A stretch of DNA of 64,000 nucleotides from Nitrososphaera sp. (GCA_029263715.1 JAJUFP010000008.1:1-64000); one strand, 5' to 3'. Numbered from the stretch's first letter, positions 25,187 through 34,197 are shown. Program-made: numbers and translations. Notes: a model not told the origin generated them from the letters alone.

Positions 25187-25381
25187 ACGCCTTGATACGC
25201 TGCCATGCTTTTTAACTTACCCACCGATGACTTGGCGAAAATGATTGGCATTCTGTTCAACTGAAAGCGCCAAGCCTAGTACGTAAAAGTGCATGGCGAT
25301 GATGTATCCCCTAAAAAATTTGGACTTGTACAATCCAAAGGTTCATAAATTGATTTTAGGGACCGTATCGTGTACGATATT

Positions 25382-25984
25382 ATGTTTGCCATAGTGCACA
25401 TGGGCGACGTTGTCAGGATTCCTCCAAGCAGGCTGACTGGCTCCCTGAAGGATGCTGCTATCCAGATACTGAAGGAAAAGTATGAAAGCATGCTCTCTCC
25501 AGAGGTGGGCTACGTGGTCATGATCACCGACGCGGAGGTCAGCTCTGTGGGCAAGCTGGTGGCCGGCGACGGAGCCACGCACCACAAAGTTACGTTCAAG
25601 GCACTTACATTCTACCCCAAGCTTCAGGAGATCGTGGAAGGCGAGATTGTCGAGATAACCGATTTCGGAGCGTTTGTAAGGATAGGCCCCACCGACGCGC
25701 TACTGCACCTGTCGCAGATAACCGACGATTACCTGAAAAGCGACGTCAAGCAGGGCGTTATCGTGGCCAACCAGTCGGCAAGGAGCCTCAAGATAGGATC
25801 CAAGATCCGTGCACGGGTTACCGCAGTCAGCTTGGGCAAGGGCGCCGGCATGGGCAAGATAGGCATCACCTGCAGGCAGCCGTTCCTTGGCGCGCTGGAC
25901 TGGATCCAAGAAGAGCTCAAGAAGGCCAAGCAGCCGCAGGCAGCAGGCCAGCCAGCTGGCAAGGAAAAGAAGGGGGGCAAGTAA
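25382..25984 (+). CDS. rpo7: DNA-directed RNA polymerase subunit Rpo7 (RpoE1)
   Basis: A 200-aa subunit that forms the stalk of archaeal RNA polymerase with Rpo4. The N-terminal RNP-like domain starts MFAIVHMGDVVRIPPSRL, which aligns with family starts, so ATG 25382 is chosen over GTG 25370. The S1/OB domain is at about 80-165 (VEGEIVEITDFGAFVRIGP). A Lys/Gln-rich tail ends the protein. It directly abuts spt4. Confidence 0.95.
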   Translation: MFAIVHMGDVVRIPPSRLTGSLKDAAIQILKEKYESMLSPEVGYVVMITDAEVSSVGKLVAGDGATHHKVTFKALTFYPKLQEIVEGEIVEITDFGAFVRIGPTDALLHLSQITDDYLKSDVKQGVIVANQSARSLKIGSKIRARVTAVSLGKGAGMGKIGITCRQPFLGALDWIQEELKKAKQPQAAGQPAGKEKKGGK

Positions 25985-26173
25985 ATGGCCAAGGAAAGGG
26001 CGTGCAGAAAATGCAAGGCCGTTACAACCGGCAAGGTCTGCCCCATCTGCAAGTCTTCTGACCTGAGCCCGGACTGGTCTGGAATCATACTCATCTTTGA
26101 CCCGGAAAAATCCCTGGTGGCCGGGACCCTTGAGATAAAAAAGCCAAGCAAGTACGCGTTAAAGGTTACATAA
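25985..26173 (+). CDS. spt4: Transcription elongation factor Spt4 (RpoE2)
   Basis: A 62-aa zinc protein with knuckles ACRKCKAV and VCPICKSSDL, and the Spt5-binding strand GIILIFDPEKS. With Spt5 it clamps on RNA polymerase and aids processivity. It begins at the base after the rpo7 stop, the usual archaeal arrangement. Confidence 0.95.
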   Translation: MAKERACRKCKAVTTGKVCPICKSSDLSPDWSGIILIFDPEKSLVAGTLEIKKPSKYALKVT

Positions 26174-26177
26174 ACAG

Positions 26178-27023
26178 ATGGACTTGCAGACGTTTCTTGA
26201 CGTCCGAGAGATGCTTGCAGGTTTCTTGCAGGAAGACATAGGCCAGGGCGACATTACAAGCGACAGCATTGTTTCGGCAGACATGAAGGTAAAGGCCGAG
26301 ATACTGTGCAAGACTGACGGCGCCATAGTCTGCGGCCTAGAAGAAGCCAGCATCATCTTTGATTTATGCGGTTGCAAAAGCAGGGCGCTGGTCAAGGACG
26401 GCTCCAAAGTAAGAAAGGGCAAACCGGTGATGACGGTTTCCGGCCCGGCAAGGTCCATACTCAAATCCGAGCGCGTCGCGCTAAACCTGATGATGAGGAT
26501 GAGCGGCATTGCCACCGAGACGCACCGACTTTCAGAAGCCGCCCGTCCTGCAAAGATAATGGCAACCCGCAAGACCGCGCCGGGCCTGCGCTACTTTGAC
26601 AAGAAGGCAGTGGTGATGGGAGGAGGCCTTGCCCACAGGATGCGGCTTGACGACATGGTCCTGATAAAGGACAACCACCTGGTTCTTGGAGGGACGCCGG
26701 AAAAATGCGTCCAGCTTGCCAGGCAGAACGTCGGCTCTAAAATCAAGGTGGAGTGCGAGGCCCGCAACAAGAAAGAGGCCATCTCCGCCATACAGGCCGG
26801 TGCAGACGTTGTGATGCTGGACAACTTTACGCCGGGGCAGGCTGCCAGCGCAATAAAAGAGATAACACGCCTTGGCCTGCGCAAAAAAGCCAGAATAGAG
26901 ATCTCGGGCGGCGTCAACTACAAGAACATAAAACAGTATGCAAGGGCCGGTGCCGACTATATCTCGATGGGGTACATAACCCACTCGCCAAGGGCGGTGG
27001 ACCTGAGCCTAGAGATCCTCTAG
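26178..27023 (+). CDS. nadC: Nicotinate-nucleotide pyrophosphorylase (quinolinate PRTase)
   Basis: A 281-aa enzyme making nicotinate mononucleotide from quinolinate and PRPP. Visible motifs are EDIGQGDITSDSI, the active-site region TRKTAPGLRYFDKKAV, the His-Arg pair HRMRLDDMVLIKDNH, and GADVVMLDNF. It starts 4 nt after spt4 and overlaps convergent nadA by 4 nt; with nadA and nadX it completes NAD synthesis from aspartate. Confidence 0.96.
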   Translation: MDLQTFLDVREMLAGFLQEDIGQGDITSDSIVSADMKVKAEILCKTDGAIVCGLEEASIIFDLCGCKSRALVKDGSKVRKGKPVMTVSGPARSILKSERVALNLMMRMSGIATETHRLSEAARPAKIMATRKTAPGLRYFDKKAVVMGGGLAHRMRLDDMVLIKDNHLVLGGTPEKCVQLARQNVGSKIKVECEARNKKEAISAIQAGADVVMLDNFTPGQAASAIKEITRLGLRKKARIEISGGVNYKNIKQYARAGADYISMGYITHSPRAVDLSLEIL

Positions 27024-27970
27024 GATATGGCCAGCATCCTGTCTATGGCAAGGCGCGCCCTGTCGGCAACGTTTTTGGGCACCCTGACTTCGTAGACGTT
27101 GTACGCCAGCGAGTTGTAGACCTTCTCAAGGCTGATCTTTTTCATGTACTTGCAGACGGCGTCTTCCTTGACTGGAACAAACTCTTTGCCCGGGTTTTCC
27201 TTCTGCATCCGGTACAGTATTCCGGTCTCGGTGGCCACCACGAACTGCTTTGCTTCAGAGGACCGTGCATGCCTCATCATGCCTTCCGTGGAAAGCACGT
27301 ATCCGGTCTTGGCCAGGTCGCCCTTGGCCATGTGGTACATTGTAGATGAAGTGCAGCTGCATTCCGGATGGACCAAAAAGTCGGCGTTCTTAAACGTGGC
27401 CAGCATCTTGTTAATGTCCTCGGCCTTTATGCCGGCATGCACATGGCATTCGCCGGGCCAGACGTACATGTTCTTGCGCTTTGTCACCTCCGCAACATAG
27501 GCACCAAGGAACATGTCTGGCAGGAACAGGACCTTCCTGTCGGTAGGAATGCTAGAGACTACTTTAACTGCATTGGCCGAGGTGCAGCAGTAATCAGACA
27601 GTGCCTTGACCTCGGCGGTGGTGTTGACGTAGCTAACTACAACCGCATCGGGGTGCTCTTCTTTCCAAGCCAAAAGCTCCTTGGCGTTGATGGCCGAGGC
27701 AAGCGAGCATCCAGCATCCAGATCCGGTATCAGAACTTTCTTGTCCGGGCAGATTATGGACGCCGTTTCAGCCATAAAGTGCACGCCGCAAAATACAATC
27801 AAGTCTGCTTTTGTGGTTGCCGCGTTTCTGGAAAGCGCCAGCGAATCGCCGATAAAGTCGGCAACGTCCTGCACCTCCGGTACCTGGTAGTTGTGGGCCA
27901 AGATCACCGCGTTGCGGCTCTTTTTCAGTTCTAGGACCTGCTTTTTGAAGTCCGTTGCAAGCATGGTCAT
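27020..27970 (-). CDS. nadA: Quinolinate synthase
   Basis: A 316-aa 4Fe-4S enzyme that condenses iminoaspartate with dihydroxyacetone phosphate. The three cluster Cys are seen in VFCGVHFM, HPECSCTSS and EDAVCKYMK; triplicated-domain motifs AHNYQVPEVQD and YVNTTAEVKA are intact. The start ATG 27970 has a second ATG two codons later. Convergent with nadC. Confidence 0.96.
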   Translation of the reverse strand: MTMLATDFKKQVLELKKSRNAVILAHNYQVPEVQDVADFIGDSLALSRNAATTKADLIVFCGVHFMAETASIICPDKKVLIPDLDAGCSLASAINAKELLAWKEEHPDAVVVSYVNTTAEVKALSDYCCTSANAVKVVSSIPTDRKVLFLPDMFLGAYVAEVTKRKNMYVWPGECHVHAGIKAEDINKMLATFKNADFLVHPECSCTSSTMYHMAKGDLAKTGYVLSTEGMMRHARSSEAKQFVVATETGILYRMQKENPGKEFVPVKEDAVCKYMKKISLEKVYNSLAYNVYEVRVPKNVADRARLAIDRMLAIS

Positions 27971-28496
27971 GTCTATCTATATACAGGATGCTGATCTATG
28001 GGTTCTACATTTAAATCAGCACAATTCAGGAGATGTCTGCCCGGATTATGCAGGTTGCAGGCAATACTTGCCACATTCCGCAAGATGCCTGCAGGATGTT
28101 TGGTAGACGCATGGATTTGTATCATTCGTTGGTAAATTTTGAATCACCAGAGTTTTATTCGACATGCAACATAACGCAGCGGATCCCGGACCGTATCAGC
28201 AGTACTTCGGGCTTTGACGGTTGTGCGAGTTGATGAAAGAAAGACATCAGCAATATCCAAATTGTTTAATATTTTTCTAACGAAAAATCAGATCTATACA
28301 AACTCAAGATAAATCTATCATGAAAAATAGACACCCAAACAATGCTTAAGTATTTCAGTGTCGGTAGGTCGTTAATGGTGCCTGCTGATGATATAGCCCA
28401 TAATAAACATAAATGCCGCTCAACCCGGATTTCTACCCAAACTTTCAAAGCATGCCAGACGATTTATAATGGGTGAATTCTAATTTGTCGTTGCCG
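27971..28496. other. 525-bp intergenic stretch, no supported gene
   Basis: It holds the likely nadA promoter (TTTAAATG near 28010 and TATATAG near 27979 on the minus strand) and the TATA box of the next gene (TTTATAATG near 28463). A 66-codon frame at 28033 has a TATA-like element at the right distance, but no family signal and poor composition. I see no RNA gene. Confidence 0.4.
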
Positions 28497-28739
28497 ATGA
28501 ACATCGCAGAGGCTTTGCACAAAGACCGCCGATACTGGGACGATGTTGATTGGGCCATCACTCACATCCGCGAACTTGACGCGTATCCAGATGAGTGGGT
28601 GGCAATATTTAACCAGAAAGTTGTCGCGCATGGGAAGAGCAAAGAAGAGGTCAGACGTGATGCGATGAGGGTAAAGGGTGTAAGGCGTCCATACATGTTC
28701 CGCGTAGAATGCAATCCTCGGTATATCTTTGTTAACTAA
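28497..28739 (+). CDS. DUF5678-type small protein
   Basis: An 80-aa protein whose centre YPDEWVAIFNQKVVAHGKSK matches the DUF5678 pattern (a strand pair with W-V-A-I and a following helix). The end RRPYMFRVECNPRYIFVN is likely a strand. ATG 28497 is chosen because TTTATAATG lies about 30 nt upstream; GTG 28473 is too close to it. Function unknown. Confidence 0.7.
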   Translation: MNIAEALHKDRRYWDDVDWAITHIRELDAYPDEWVAIFNQKVVAHGKSKEEVRRDAMRVKGVRRPYMFRVECNPRYIFVN

Positions 28740-28811
28740 CTTTATTAGTAGACCTAAAACTCTTCGGTATTGAGGCCGGTAGACAGGCTGTCTCTAGATG
28801 TAATAAGATAG

Positions 28812-29276
28812 GAGAGCGGCAGTTTAGGAAAATCAATCCCCGGTTTTAAAAATATCAGGATAGACGCACAATTTTCTATAGCAAAAAAAGACAACACAGT
28901 TCCGGATGTCATACAGGCAATCATCGATACCGGTTCTCCAATAACGATTATCCCCAAAGATTTGTGGGAAAACGCCGTAGTCGAACCGCTTGGAAAATAT
29001 ACGATGCACGGCGTAAACCCGGATGAAAATTGCGGAGTTGAAACCGTAGTCGTGTATGTTTATAGTTTGATTTTAAACCGCAAACATGTAAGCAGCAAAC
29101 CTCTAAAAATTCCCGCTCTTTTGACAGACAAAAATATCGAGAAGCCCATCATAGGCCTTGGTGGCATACTGGACGGCTATTCATTTTATTGTGATTTGAA
29201 AAGCAATGAGGCTTACCTTCAAGGAGAATTTTACGATTACTCGGAAGATGCAGAAAAATCAAACCTTGAAAAATGA
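28812..29276 (+). pseudogene. Retropepsin-like aspartic protease fragment without a start codon
   Basis: The frame reads FSIAKKDNTVPDVIQAIIDT then GSPITIIPKDLWE, the DTGS active site of retropepsin-fold proteases, and continues to IIGLGGILDGYSFYCDL near the end. The in-frame stop is at 28809-28811, and the first ATG/GTG/TTG after it is TTG 28962, which is past the catalytic Asp. So the gene either uses a non-standard start or has lost its 5' end. A start at 28962 would give a 104-aa product without the active site. Confidence 0.55.
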
Positions 29277-29446
29277 AGCGGTGGGAAATCACCGTTCCTA
29301 GTTTGCAATTTGGTCTGATGCCTATCGTTTAAGACAACCCAATTTGACAAAAACATTCAGACACATACAAAAATGGCGCCCGACAGGGGTTAAAGCCGAT
29401 GCATACAAATATAAGTATTGAACCTGGAATTTCCAGTCGAAGATAG

Positions 29447-29623
29447 ATGCCAACACACGGATCGTTGACCAAGGCCGGCAAGGTCAGGGGCCAGACGCCA
29501 AAGATACAGGCAAAGCCACGCTCAAGCCCGATCGCAAGAATCCGCAACAAGGACAACTTTGTCAAGCGGTTTGAAAAGAAGAGGCTGCCGGGTCAAAAGA
29601 AGCCGGAACGCAGACGAAGATAA
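29447..29623 (+). CDS. rps30e: 30S ribosomal protein S30e (eS30)
   Basis: A 58-aa very basic protein beginning [20 protein letters not shown], the standard eS30 start, and ending in an Arg-rich tail. It binds the small-subunit head/shoulder near the decoding site. A TATA-like AATATAAGTATT lies about 30 nt upstream. nadX follows 40 nt later on the same strand. Confidence 0.95.
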   Translation: MPTHGSLTKAGKVRGQTPKIQAKPRSSPIARIRNKDNFVKRFEKKRLPGQKKPERRRR

Positions 29624-29663
29624 GGCAAGGGTATAATTCCCCCATTTTCCAATTTGTTAGCTG

Positions 29664-30485
29664 ATGCGTAAAGTAGGCATTATCGGCTGCGGGACCATTG
29701 GAGGCCAGCTGGCCATGGCCATTGATTCCGGGTCTGTGCAGAATGCATCGCTGGTTTCGGTTTTCGACGTCATCGAGCCCAGCGCACAAGCGCTGAAGTC
29801 AAGGCTGCGGCAAAGCCCGCAGGCATTCTCGGATTTTGAAAAATTCATCTCCACCGACATAGATATCGTAGTCGAGGCCGCGTCGCAGCAGGCCGTGAGG
29901 AACTTTGCTAGGACCGTGCTTGACGCAGGAAAGGACCTCATGGTAATGAGCGTCGGCGCGCTGGCCGACGGCGCCTTTCTTTCAGAACTCTTGCAGGCTG
30001 CGGCAAAGAATTCCTGCATGATCTACATCCCCACCGGCGCGATAGCAGGAATCGACGCCATTCGCGCAGTAAGGCATTTGCTTGATTCTGTCACGCTAAC
30101 TACAACAAAGCACCCAAGGGCGCTTGCTGGAGCCCCCTTCTTTGAGACAAGCAGGATAAAACTGGAGCAGATAACTCAAAAGACCGTCATTTACGAGGGG
30201 CCGGCTTCAGAAGCCGTCAAGGCATTTCCTGCAAACGTCAACGTTGCAGCCGTCTTGAGCCTTGCAGGGATCGGAGTCGACAAGACCAAGGTAAGGATAG
30301 TTGCCGACCCGACGGCAAACACCAACCAGCATGAAATAACTGCAAGGGGGAGTTTTGGCGAGCTGAACATAACCGTAAACAACGTGCCCAGCCCCGGAAA
30401 CCCGAAAACCAGCTACCTGGCCGTGCTTTCTGCCATTGAATGCCTCCGGTCCGTATCCGGCAGCGGCATGAGGATAGGCTCATGA
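29664..30485 (+). CDS. nadX: L-aspartate dehydrogenase
   Basis: A 273-aa NAD(P)-dependent enzyme that oxidises aspartate to iminoaspartate for NadA. The Rossmann motif is VGIIGCGTIGGQLA at the N-terminus; the family core IPTGAIAGIDAIRA, the proposed active-site region around ANVNVAAVLSLAGIG, and DPTANTNQHEI are all present. It replaces the flavin oxidase NadB, as usual in archaea. nadA and nadC lie 2.5 kb upstream. Confidence 0.95.
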   Translation: MRKVGIIGCGTIGGQLAMAIDSGSVQNASLVSVFDVIEPSAQALKSRLRQSPQAFSDFEKFISTDIDIVVEAASQQAVRNFARTVLDAGKDLMVMSVGALADGAFLSELLQAAAKNSCMIYIPTGAIAGIDAIRAVRHLLDSVTLTTTKHPRALAGAPFFETSRIKLEQITQKTVIYEGPASEAVKAFPANVNVAAVLSLAGIGVDKTKVRIVADPTANTNQHEITARGSFGELNITVNNVPSPGNPKTSYLAVLSAIECLRSVSGSGMRIGS

Positions 30486-30536
30486 CTGGCTTTCCATGGT
30501 TTATATATGGTCTAAGCTTGTCCTTTCTTACAAGGT

Positions 30537-30791
30537 ATGAGTTACGGAAGAAGAGATAACTTCGGCCCAAAGCCGGTAGAACAAGGTAATGAATACGACG
30601 TACAGATCACGGAAATCAGCCGCAAAGGAGACGGAATTGCAAGGATTCAAGGATTTGTAATCTTTGTAAAGGAAGGTAAGGTAGGTCAGAACGCAAAGAT
30701 CCGCATTAGCCAGATCGGACCAAGGTTCGCTACTGCCGAGATAGTCAACGGTTCGGCAACCCCAGCGACAGACAATCCAGCACCAAACTAA
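30537..30791 (+). CDS. TRAM-domain RNA-binding protein
   Basis: An 84-aa single TRAM domain: EYDVQITEISRKGDGIARIQ and VFVKEGKVGQNAKIRISQIG are the family strands. Archaeal one-domain TRAM proteins act as RNA chaperones, similar to bacterial cold-shock proteins. A TATA-like GGTTTATATATGG lies about 35 nt before the ATG, and a T-rich terminator follows. Confidence 0.92.
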   Translation: MSYGRRDNFGPKPVEQGNEYDVQITEISRKGDGIARIQGFVIFVKEGKVGQNAKIRISQIGPRFATAEIVNGSATPATDNPAPN

Positions 30792-30817
30792 ACTACTGCG
30801 TTCTGACGAATGCAGTG

Positions 30818-30842
30818 AGGTTTCTTTTTTGTTTTTTATTTA
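30818..30842 (+). terminator. T-rich terminator after the TRAM gene
   Basis: About 30 nt past the stop there are runs of T (TTTCTTTTTTGTTTTTTATT) without a strong hairpin, the usual archaeal termination signal. Confidence 0.6.
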
Positions 30843-30999
30843 GATTAGTTCTATCTTATTTTGTGAATTGGATAACAACCGAACGGCATTCAAAAATCCA
30901 TATCTTTAAACTGTTTCATTGAGCAAAAGTTATCAAATAACGACTTTACATGAATCATACCGCCAAACTTTATATGTTTACTACTGTACATCTGTAAAC

Positions 31000-31134
31000 A
31001 TGGCATCCGACTCCAAGGCCGTTCATCGGAAGGATCAGGAATTGATAAAAAGTCTAGATGCCATAATGGAAGAACATCCAGATCTGTATGACGCCCTTGC
31101 AAATGAAGACGTAACCAAGATCAAGGAAGACTAA
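31000..31134 (+). CDS. Small acidic protein (44 aa), opposite a Doc-like gene
   Basis: The product starts MASDSKAVHRKDQELIKSLD and is acidic and helical (HPDLYDALANEDVTKIKED). ATG 31000 lies about 30 nt after ACTTTATATG, a good TATA box. Its 3' end overlaps the convergent Doc-like gene by 14 nt. It might be an antitoxin-like partner, although convergent order is unusual. Confidence 0.6.
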   Translation: MASDSKAVHRKDQELIKSLDAIMEEHPDLYDALANEDVTKIKED

Positions 31135-31513
31135 CAATCCTTTCCTTTATGAATACTTCAAGGTCGCTGTAACCCTTCTTTGCATACATTATGTCGGTCA
31201 GAATCTCGAGCACTTCTATCCTTTGCTTTTTACTTTCAATAGGCAGGTCATAGCCGTTCCGCCTGAGCCAGTAAATACCAAGCAACAGAGCCGTCGTCTT
31301 GTTGCCGTCAAAGAATGGCTGTTTGAAAGTAATCGCGCCTATGAGGTAGGCGGTTTGTTTCAGGATACGTTCCTGTTTGTTTGAAATGTGATTATAATTA
31401 TTGTTGAGCTTGAACACAATATCTGCAAGAATGTCTAAATCAACATCAAATTCCACGCCGCGTTTTTCCACGACGAATTTGTTGGCGTCAATTACATCAT
31501 CGATCGTGTACAC
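31121..31513 (-). CDS. Doc/Fic-like protein lacking the catalytic His
   Basis: A 130-aa protein with the small Doc-type Fic fold. The motif region reads TFKQPFFDGNKTTALLLGIY, where active Doc proteins have HPFxDGNKRTA; the His is Gln and the Arg is Thr. Fic/Doc enzymes transfer AMP or phosphate to targets using that His. The protein may be catalytically dead or act by another route. No antitoxin precedes it on the same strand. Confidence 0.75.
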   Translation of the reverse strand: MYTIDDVIDANKFVVEKRGVEFDVDLDILADIVFKLNNNYNHISNKQERILKQTAYLIGAITFKQPFFDGNKTTALLLGIYWLRRNGYDLPIESKKQRIEVLEILTDIMYAKKGYSDLEVFIKERIVSLP

Positions 31514-31764
31514 GTGAATTATTTCTAGGGTCTTACTGTTTTATATGCAGTTGGTTAAGAAGTGTCAAGCATAAATAACTCACAAGCATCAAAAGATTTA
31601 GGAAAGGTAAGAACTGGAACCGCAAAGATGACAACATACGCCGGGTTTGAATCAAACCAAAGAAAGTAATTTTTCACCAGAGACACATTGCCTACACTCG
31701 ATAGTTCAGCTGACACGCGTTCCATCTGAAAAGGAATTTAGGTGCATTCTGACAATCTGCATCG

Positions 31765-32151
31765 TTGCTGCGAAACAACATCATTGCCATAGTGGCCATC
31801 TCCTTTATCGCTGTCGGCGCCATGTGGGGAATTGGAAACCTCCTAAACCCGCCGGAGGAAGCCGAACTGCCAAACGTGGAAGGAGTCCTTCTGGTGGCCA
31901 GGGACAACCTGTTTAACGGGACCAACCCGGACATCCATGTCAAAGTCGGCGTCCCAAAGAAGCTGGTAGTAGTCAACAACGATTTTTCACGCCATGACCT
32001 GGTGGTTGACGAGCTGAACCTGAACACCGCTTACCTGCGGGGTGGCCAGGATTTCAAGACGGCCATTGTCACAGAAGAGCCAGGCGTGTACGAGTACTAT
32101 TGCTCGCTGCATCCAGATACGATGCGGGGCAAGATAATTGCAGATCCCTAG
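31765..32151 (+). CDS. Membrane-anchored cupredoxin (blue copper protein)
   Basis: A 128-aa protein: N-terminal membrane anchor (IIAIVAISFIAVGAMWGIG), then a plastocyanin-like domain. Copper ligands are His in NDFSRHDLVV and Cys-His-Met in YYCSLHPDTMRG. Such proteins are abundant electron carriers in ammonia-oxidising archaea. TTG 31765 is about 27 nt after AATTTAGG. The 3' end overlaps the DRG GTPase gene by 4 nt. Confidence 0.88.
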   Translation: MLRNNIIAIVAISFIAVGAMWGIGNLLNPPEEAELPNVEGVLLVARDNLFNGTNPDIHVKVGVPKKLVVVNNDFSRHDLVVDELNLNTAYLRGGQDFKTAIVTEEPGVYEYYCSLHPDTMRGKIIADP

Positions 32152-33269
32152 AGCGCGCCGGCCACCTTGACTATGGTGAGCACGTCTTCGTCGGTAAGCC
32201 GGTGATCCAAGCCAACCTTCTGGCCGGCAAACTTGGCGCTTTTGCCCCACACCATGCCGTAACGAAAGTTTCTAGACATGTTGCGGTGGATCCTGTTGCA
32301 GACATCCAGGACTGTTGCACCGTTCTTTATTATCATGGGCTCCTGGTAATCGGTCTCGCCGCCCTTGGGGCGCAGGTATACCCGTATAAAGTCCAGCTTC
32401 TGGTAGATGGCCTCCTTCAGCGCGTCGATGTTGACAGTGGCGTCAGCAGAGATGGGGATAAAGCTGTTCCCTATCTGGGACTGGACCTCCTTTATGAACC
32501 CCTGGTTTACCAGGTCTATCTTGTTTAGCACCGCAATCGAAGGTATGTATACTCGGTTCTCGGAAAGAACGTCTATCAGCTGGTCGTCGGTCAGGCCCGG
32601 CTCGCGGATAATGACCCGGCCGTTGTGAACGCCGTAAACCCGCAGGATCTCCTTGACGGTTTTTTCCGACATCTTGATGGGCACCTGGCAGTTGACCGAT
32701 ATTCCGCCGGTGGACGTCTTTTCAATGACCACGTCTGGAGGCTGGTCGTCCAGCTTTATGCCAGCCTCGGCCAGCTCCCTTTTAAGCAGGCCGACATGCT
32801 GCGGCTGAAACACGTCCAGCACAAGAAGTACAAGGTCTGCGCCTCTGGCTACAGAGATGACGCGACGGCCAAAGCCCTTGCCGGATGCGGCGCCTTCAAT
32901 GATTCCTGGCAGGTCCAGCACCTGAATCTTGGAGCCCCGGTAGTCCATCATGCCGGGCACCGCCGTCAGGGTGGTGAACTGGTACGAGGCAACCCGGGAC
33001 TTTGCGTTGGTCAGCCGGTTAAGCAGCGTGGACTTGCCCACGCTTGGAAGACCTATCAGAACCACCGTGGCATCGCCGGCCTTTCTTACGTCAAAGCCGA
33101 CGTTCTCGCCGCCGGTATGCATGGTCCGGCCGTGGATGTTTTCCTCCATCTCGCGCTTGAGCCGGGCTATCTTGGCCTTCAAAAGCCCTATGTGGTGCTC
33201 AGTGGCCTTGTTGATCTGGGTCTTGTGGATCTCGTCCTGTATGGCCTTGATTTTTTCTGGAATCCCCAT
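32148..33269 (-). CDS. DRG-family OBG GTPase
   Basis: A 373-aa translation-associated GTPase. It has the helical N-terminus, G1 GLPSVGKST (about 73), G2/switch FTTLTAVPGMMD, G3 DLPGIIEGA, G4 NKID (SIAVLNKIDLVNQG) and a C-terminal TGS domain (PKGGETDYQEPMIIKNGATV). Archaeal DRG is close to eukaryotic DRG1/2, which bind ribosomes. Complete in length. Confidence 0.95.
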   Translation of the reverse strand: MGIPEKIKAIQDEIHKTQINKATEHHIGLLKAKIARLKREMEENIHGRTMHTGGENVGFDVRKAGDATVVLIGLPSVGKSTLLNRLTNAKSRVASYQFTTLTAVPGMMDYRGSKIQVLDLPGIIEGAASGKGFGRRVISVARGADLVLLVLDVFQPQHVGLLKRELAEAGIKLDDQPPDVVIEKTSTGGISVNCQVPIKMSEKTVKEILRVYGVHNGRVIIREPGLTDDQLIDVLSENRVYIPSIAVLNKIDLVNQGFIKEVQSQIGNSFIPISADATVNIDALKEAIYQKLDFIRVYLRPKGGETDYQEPMIIKNGATVLDVCNRIHRNMSRNFRYGMVWGKSAKFAGQKVGLDHRLTDEDVLTIVKVAGAL

Positions 33270-33368
33270 GGATAGCGGTTATTGGTAGACAGAAAGGGGA
33301 TAAATTTATTCTGGTAAGCATGATGCCTAAATAGTACCGTGCGCATATAGGATCAGCCGGCGGTCTGG

Positions 33369-33533
33369 TTGTCGTCTACATCGAAGCAGACAGCCAAAGA
33401 AAACCCGCCCTGTCCATGCTGCGGGGTACCCATGGATTTGTACGACAAGCCTTATGCTGCAAAGGTCAGCATCGACGGCACCGATTATTACTGCAACAAC
33501 CCCTCATGCTGTTGCGATTACAGGCCCCGGTAA
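33369..33533 (+). CDS. Small Cys-rich protein (54 aa)
   Basis: The product has two metal-binding knuckles: NPPCPCCGVPMDLYD and YYCNNPSCCCDYRPR, seven Cys in all. TTG 33369 is the only start in range and lies about 20 nt after GCATATAGG. The spacing resembles treble-clef or rubredoxin-like sites. No family named. Confidence 0.6.
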   Translation: MSSTSKQTAKENPPCPCCGVPMDLYDKPYAAKVSIDGTDYYCNNPSCCCDYRPR

Positions 33534-33682
33534 GGCTGTGCGATTATGGCCACAATGATCGTTGCGTATCATGGGCTGTGACAGAATTGGAGATAAACTC
33601 CAAGATTTGGTAGGAATGTGGCCTAGATGCATGTAACAAAATCTACAACCTTTTTCAACATGTCATGTGATATAATCCATGG

Positions 33683-33811
33683 ATGGCGTTTGGCCTTGAC
33701 GACCTGTCATGGCTTGCGGCCGTGATCGCGCTTTCGGTAGGCGTTACGGCGCTCATCCTTTACATGCTTGGATTCTTTTCAGAAAGGCAGACTAGAAGAA
33801 AGTATCGCTAG
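33683..33811 (+). CDS. Tiny single-pass membrane protein (42 aa)
   Basis: The product is MAFGLDDLSWLAAVIALSVG, continuing as a membrane helix to ALILYMLGFF, with a basic cytoplasmic end RQTRRKYR: a clean positive-inside single-TM design. It overlaps the convergent gene by 4 nt. No RBS is seen, and a TATA-like GATATAATCC is close upstream. Function unknown. Confidence 0.45.
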   Translation: MAFGLDDLSWLAAVIALSVGVTALILYMLGFFSERQTRRKYR

Positions 33812-34071
33812 TCCGACGGCATCAGGACGCCGGCCACCGCCTCGTCTTCTTTGATGGAAAACTTGATTTTCGACAACTCTTCAGCCTTGTGGCCCTTGGC
33901 GTTTACGACGAATACCTTGAAGCCTTCCTTTTCTTTCCTTGTATTTACCACTGCCAGCTCAAGTTTGATCTCCCCGTTCACAACAAAGCCGGTGCCCTTC
34001 ATGCCCTCCTTGATGGCATCAACAACGCCTCTAATGTATTCGGACAATTCCGTGCCTTCCGGGACCTTCAT
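33808..34071 (-). CDS. Trypco2-like small protein
   Basis: An 87-aa protein: helix ELSEYIRGVVDAIKEGMKGT, then strands FVVNGEIKLELAVVNTRKEK and GFKVFVVNAKG, ending in KIKFSI. This resembles the trypsin-co-occurring domain 2 (trypco2), which is found with proteases in predicted conflict systems. No protease lies next to it. The family call rests on pattern and is moderate. Confidence 0.5.
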   Translation of the reverse strand: MKVPEGTELSEYIRGVVDAIKEGMKGTGFVVNGEIKLELAVVNTRKEKEGFKVFVVNAKGHKAEELSKIKFSIKEDEAVAGVLMPSD

Positions 34072-34197
34072 GTCCTTTACTAAAGGCGAGGTTAGAATTT
34101 AGGATTTTGGAGCCAGACAGGGGTTTTTGCCGACATTGAAATTAACGTTGATGAGGAAGTTAGGTTTTTAGCACCGTCACCCTCCACTTCGTTTCGG

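Noticed and set aside
28033-28233. 66-codon plus-strand ORF with a TATA-like element about 25 nt upstream
   Set aside because: Composition is not protein-like, no family signal, and the region is mostly promoter DNA.
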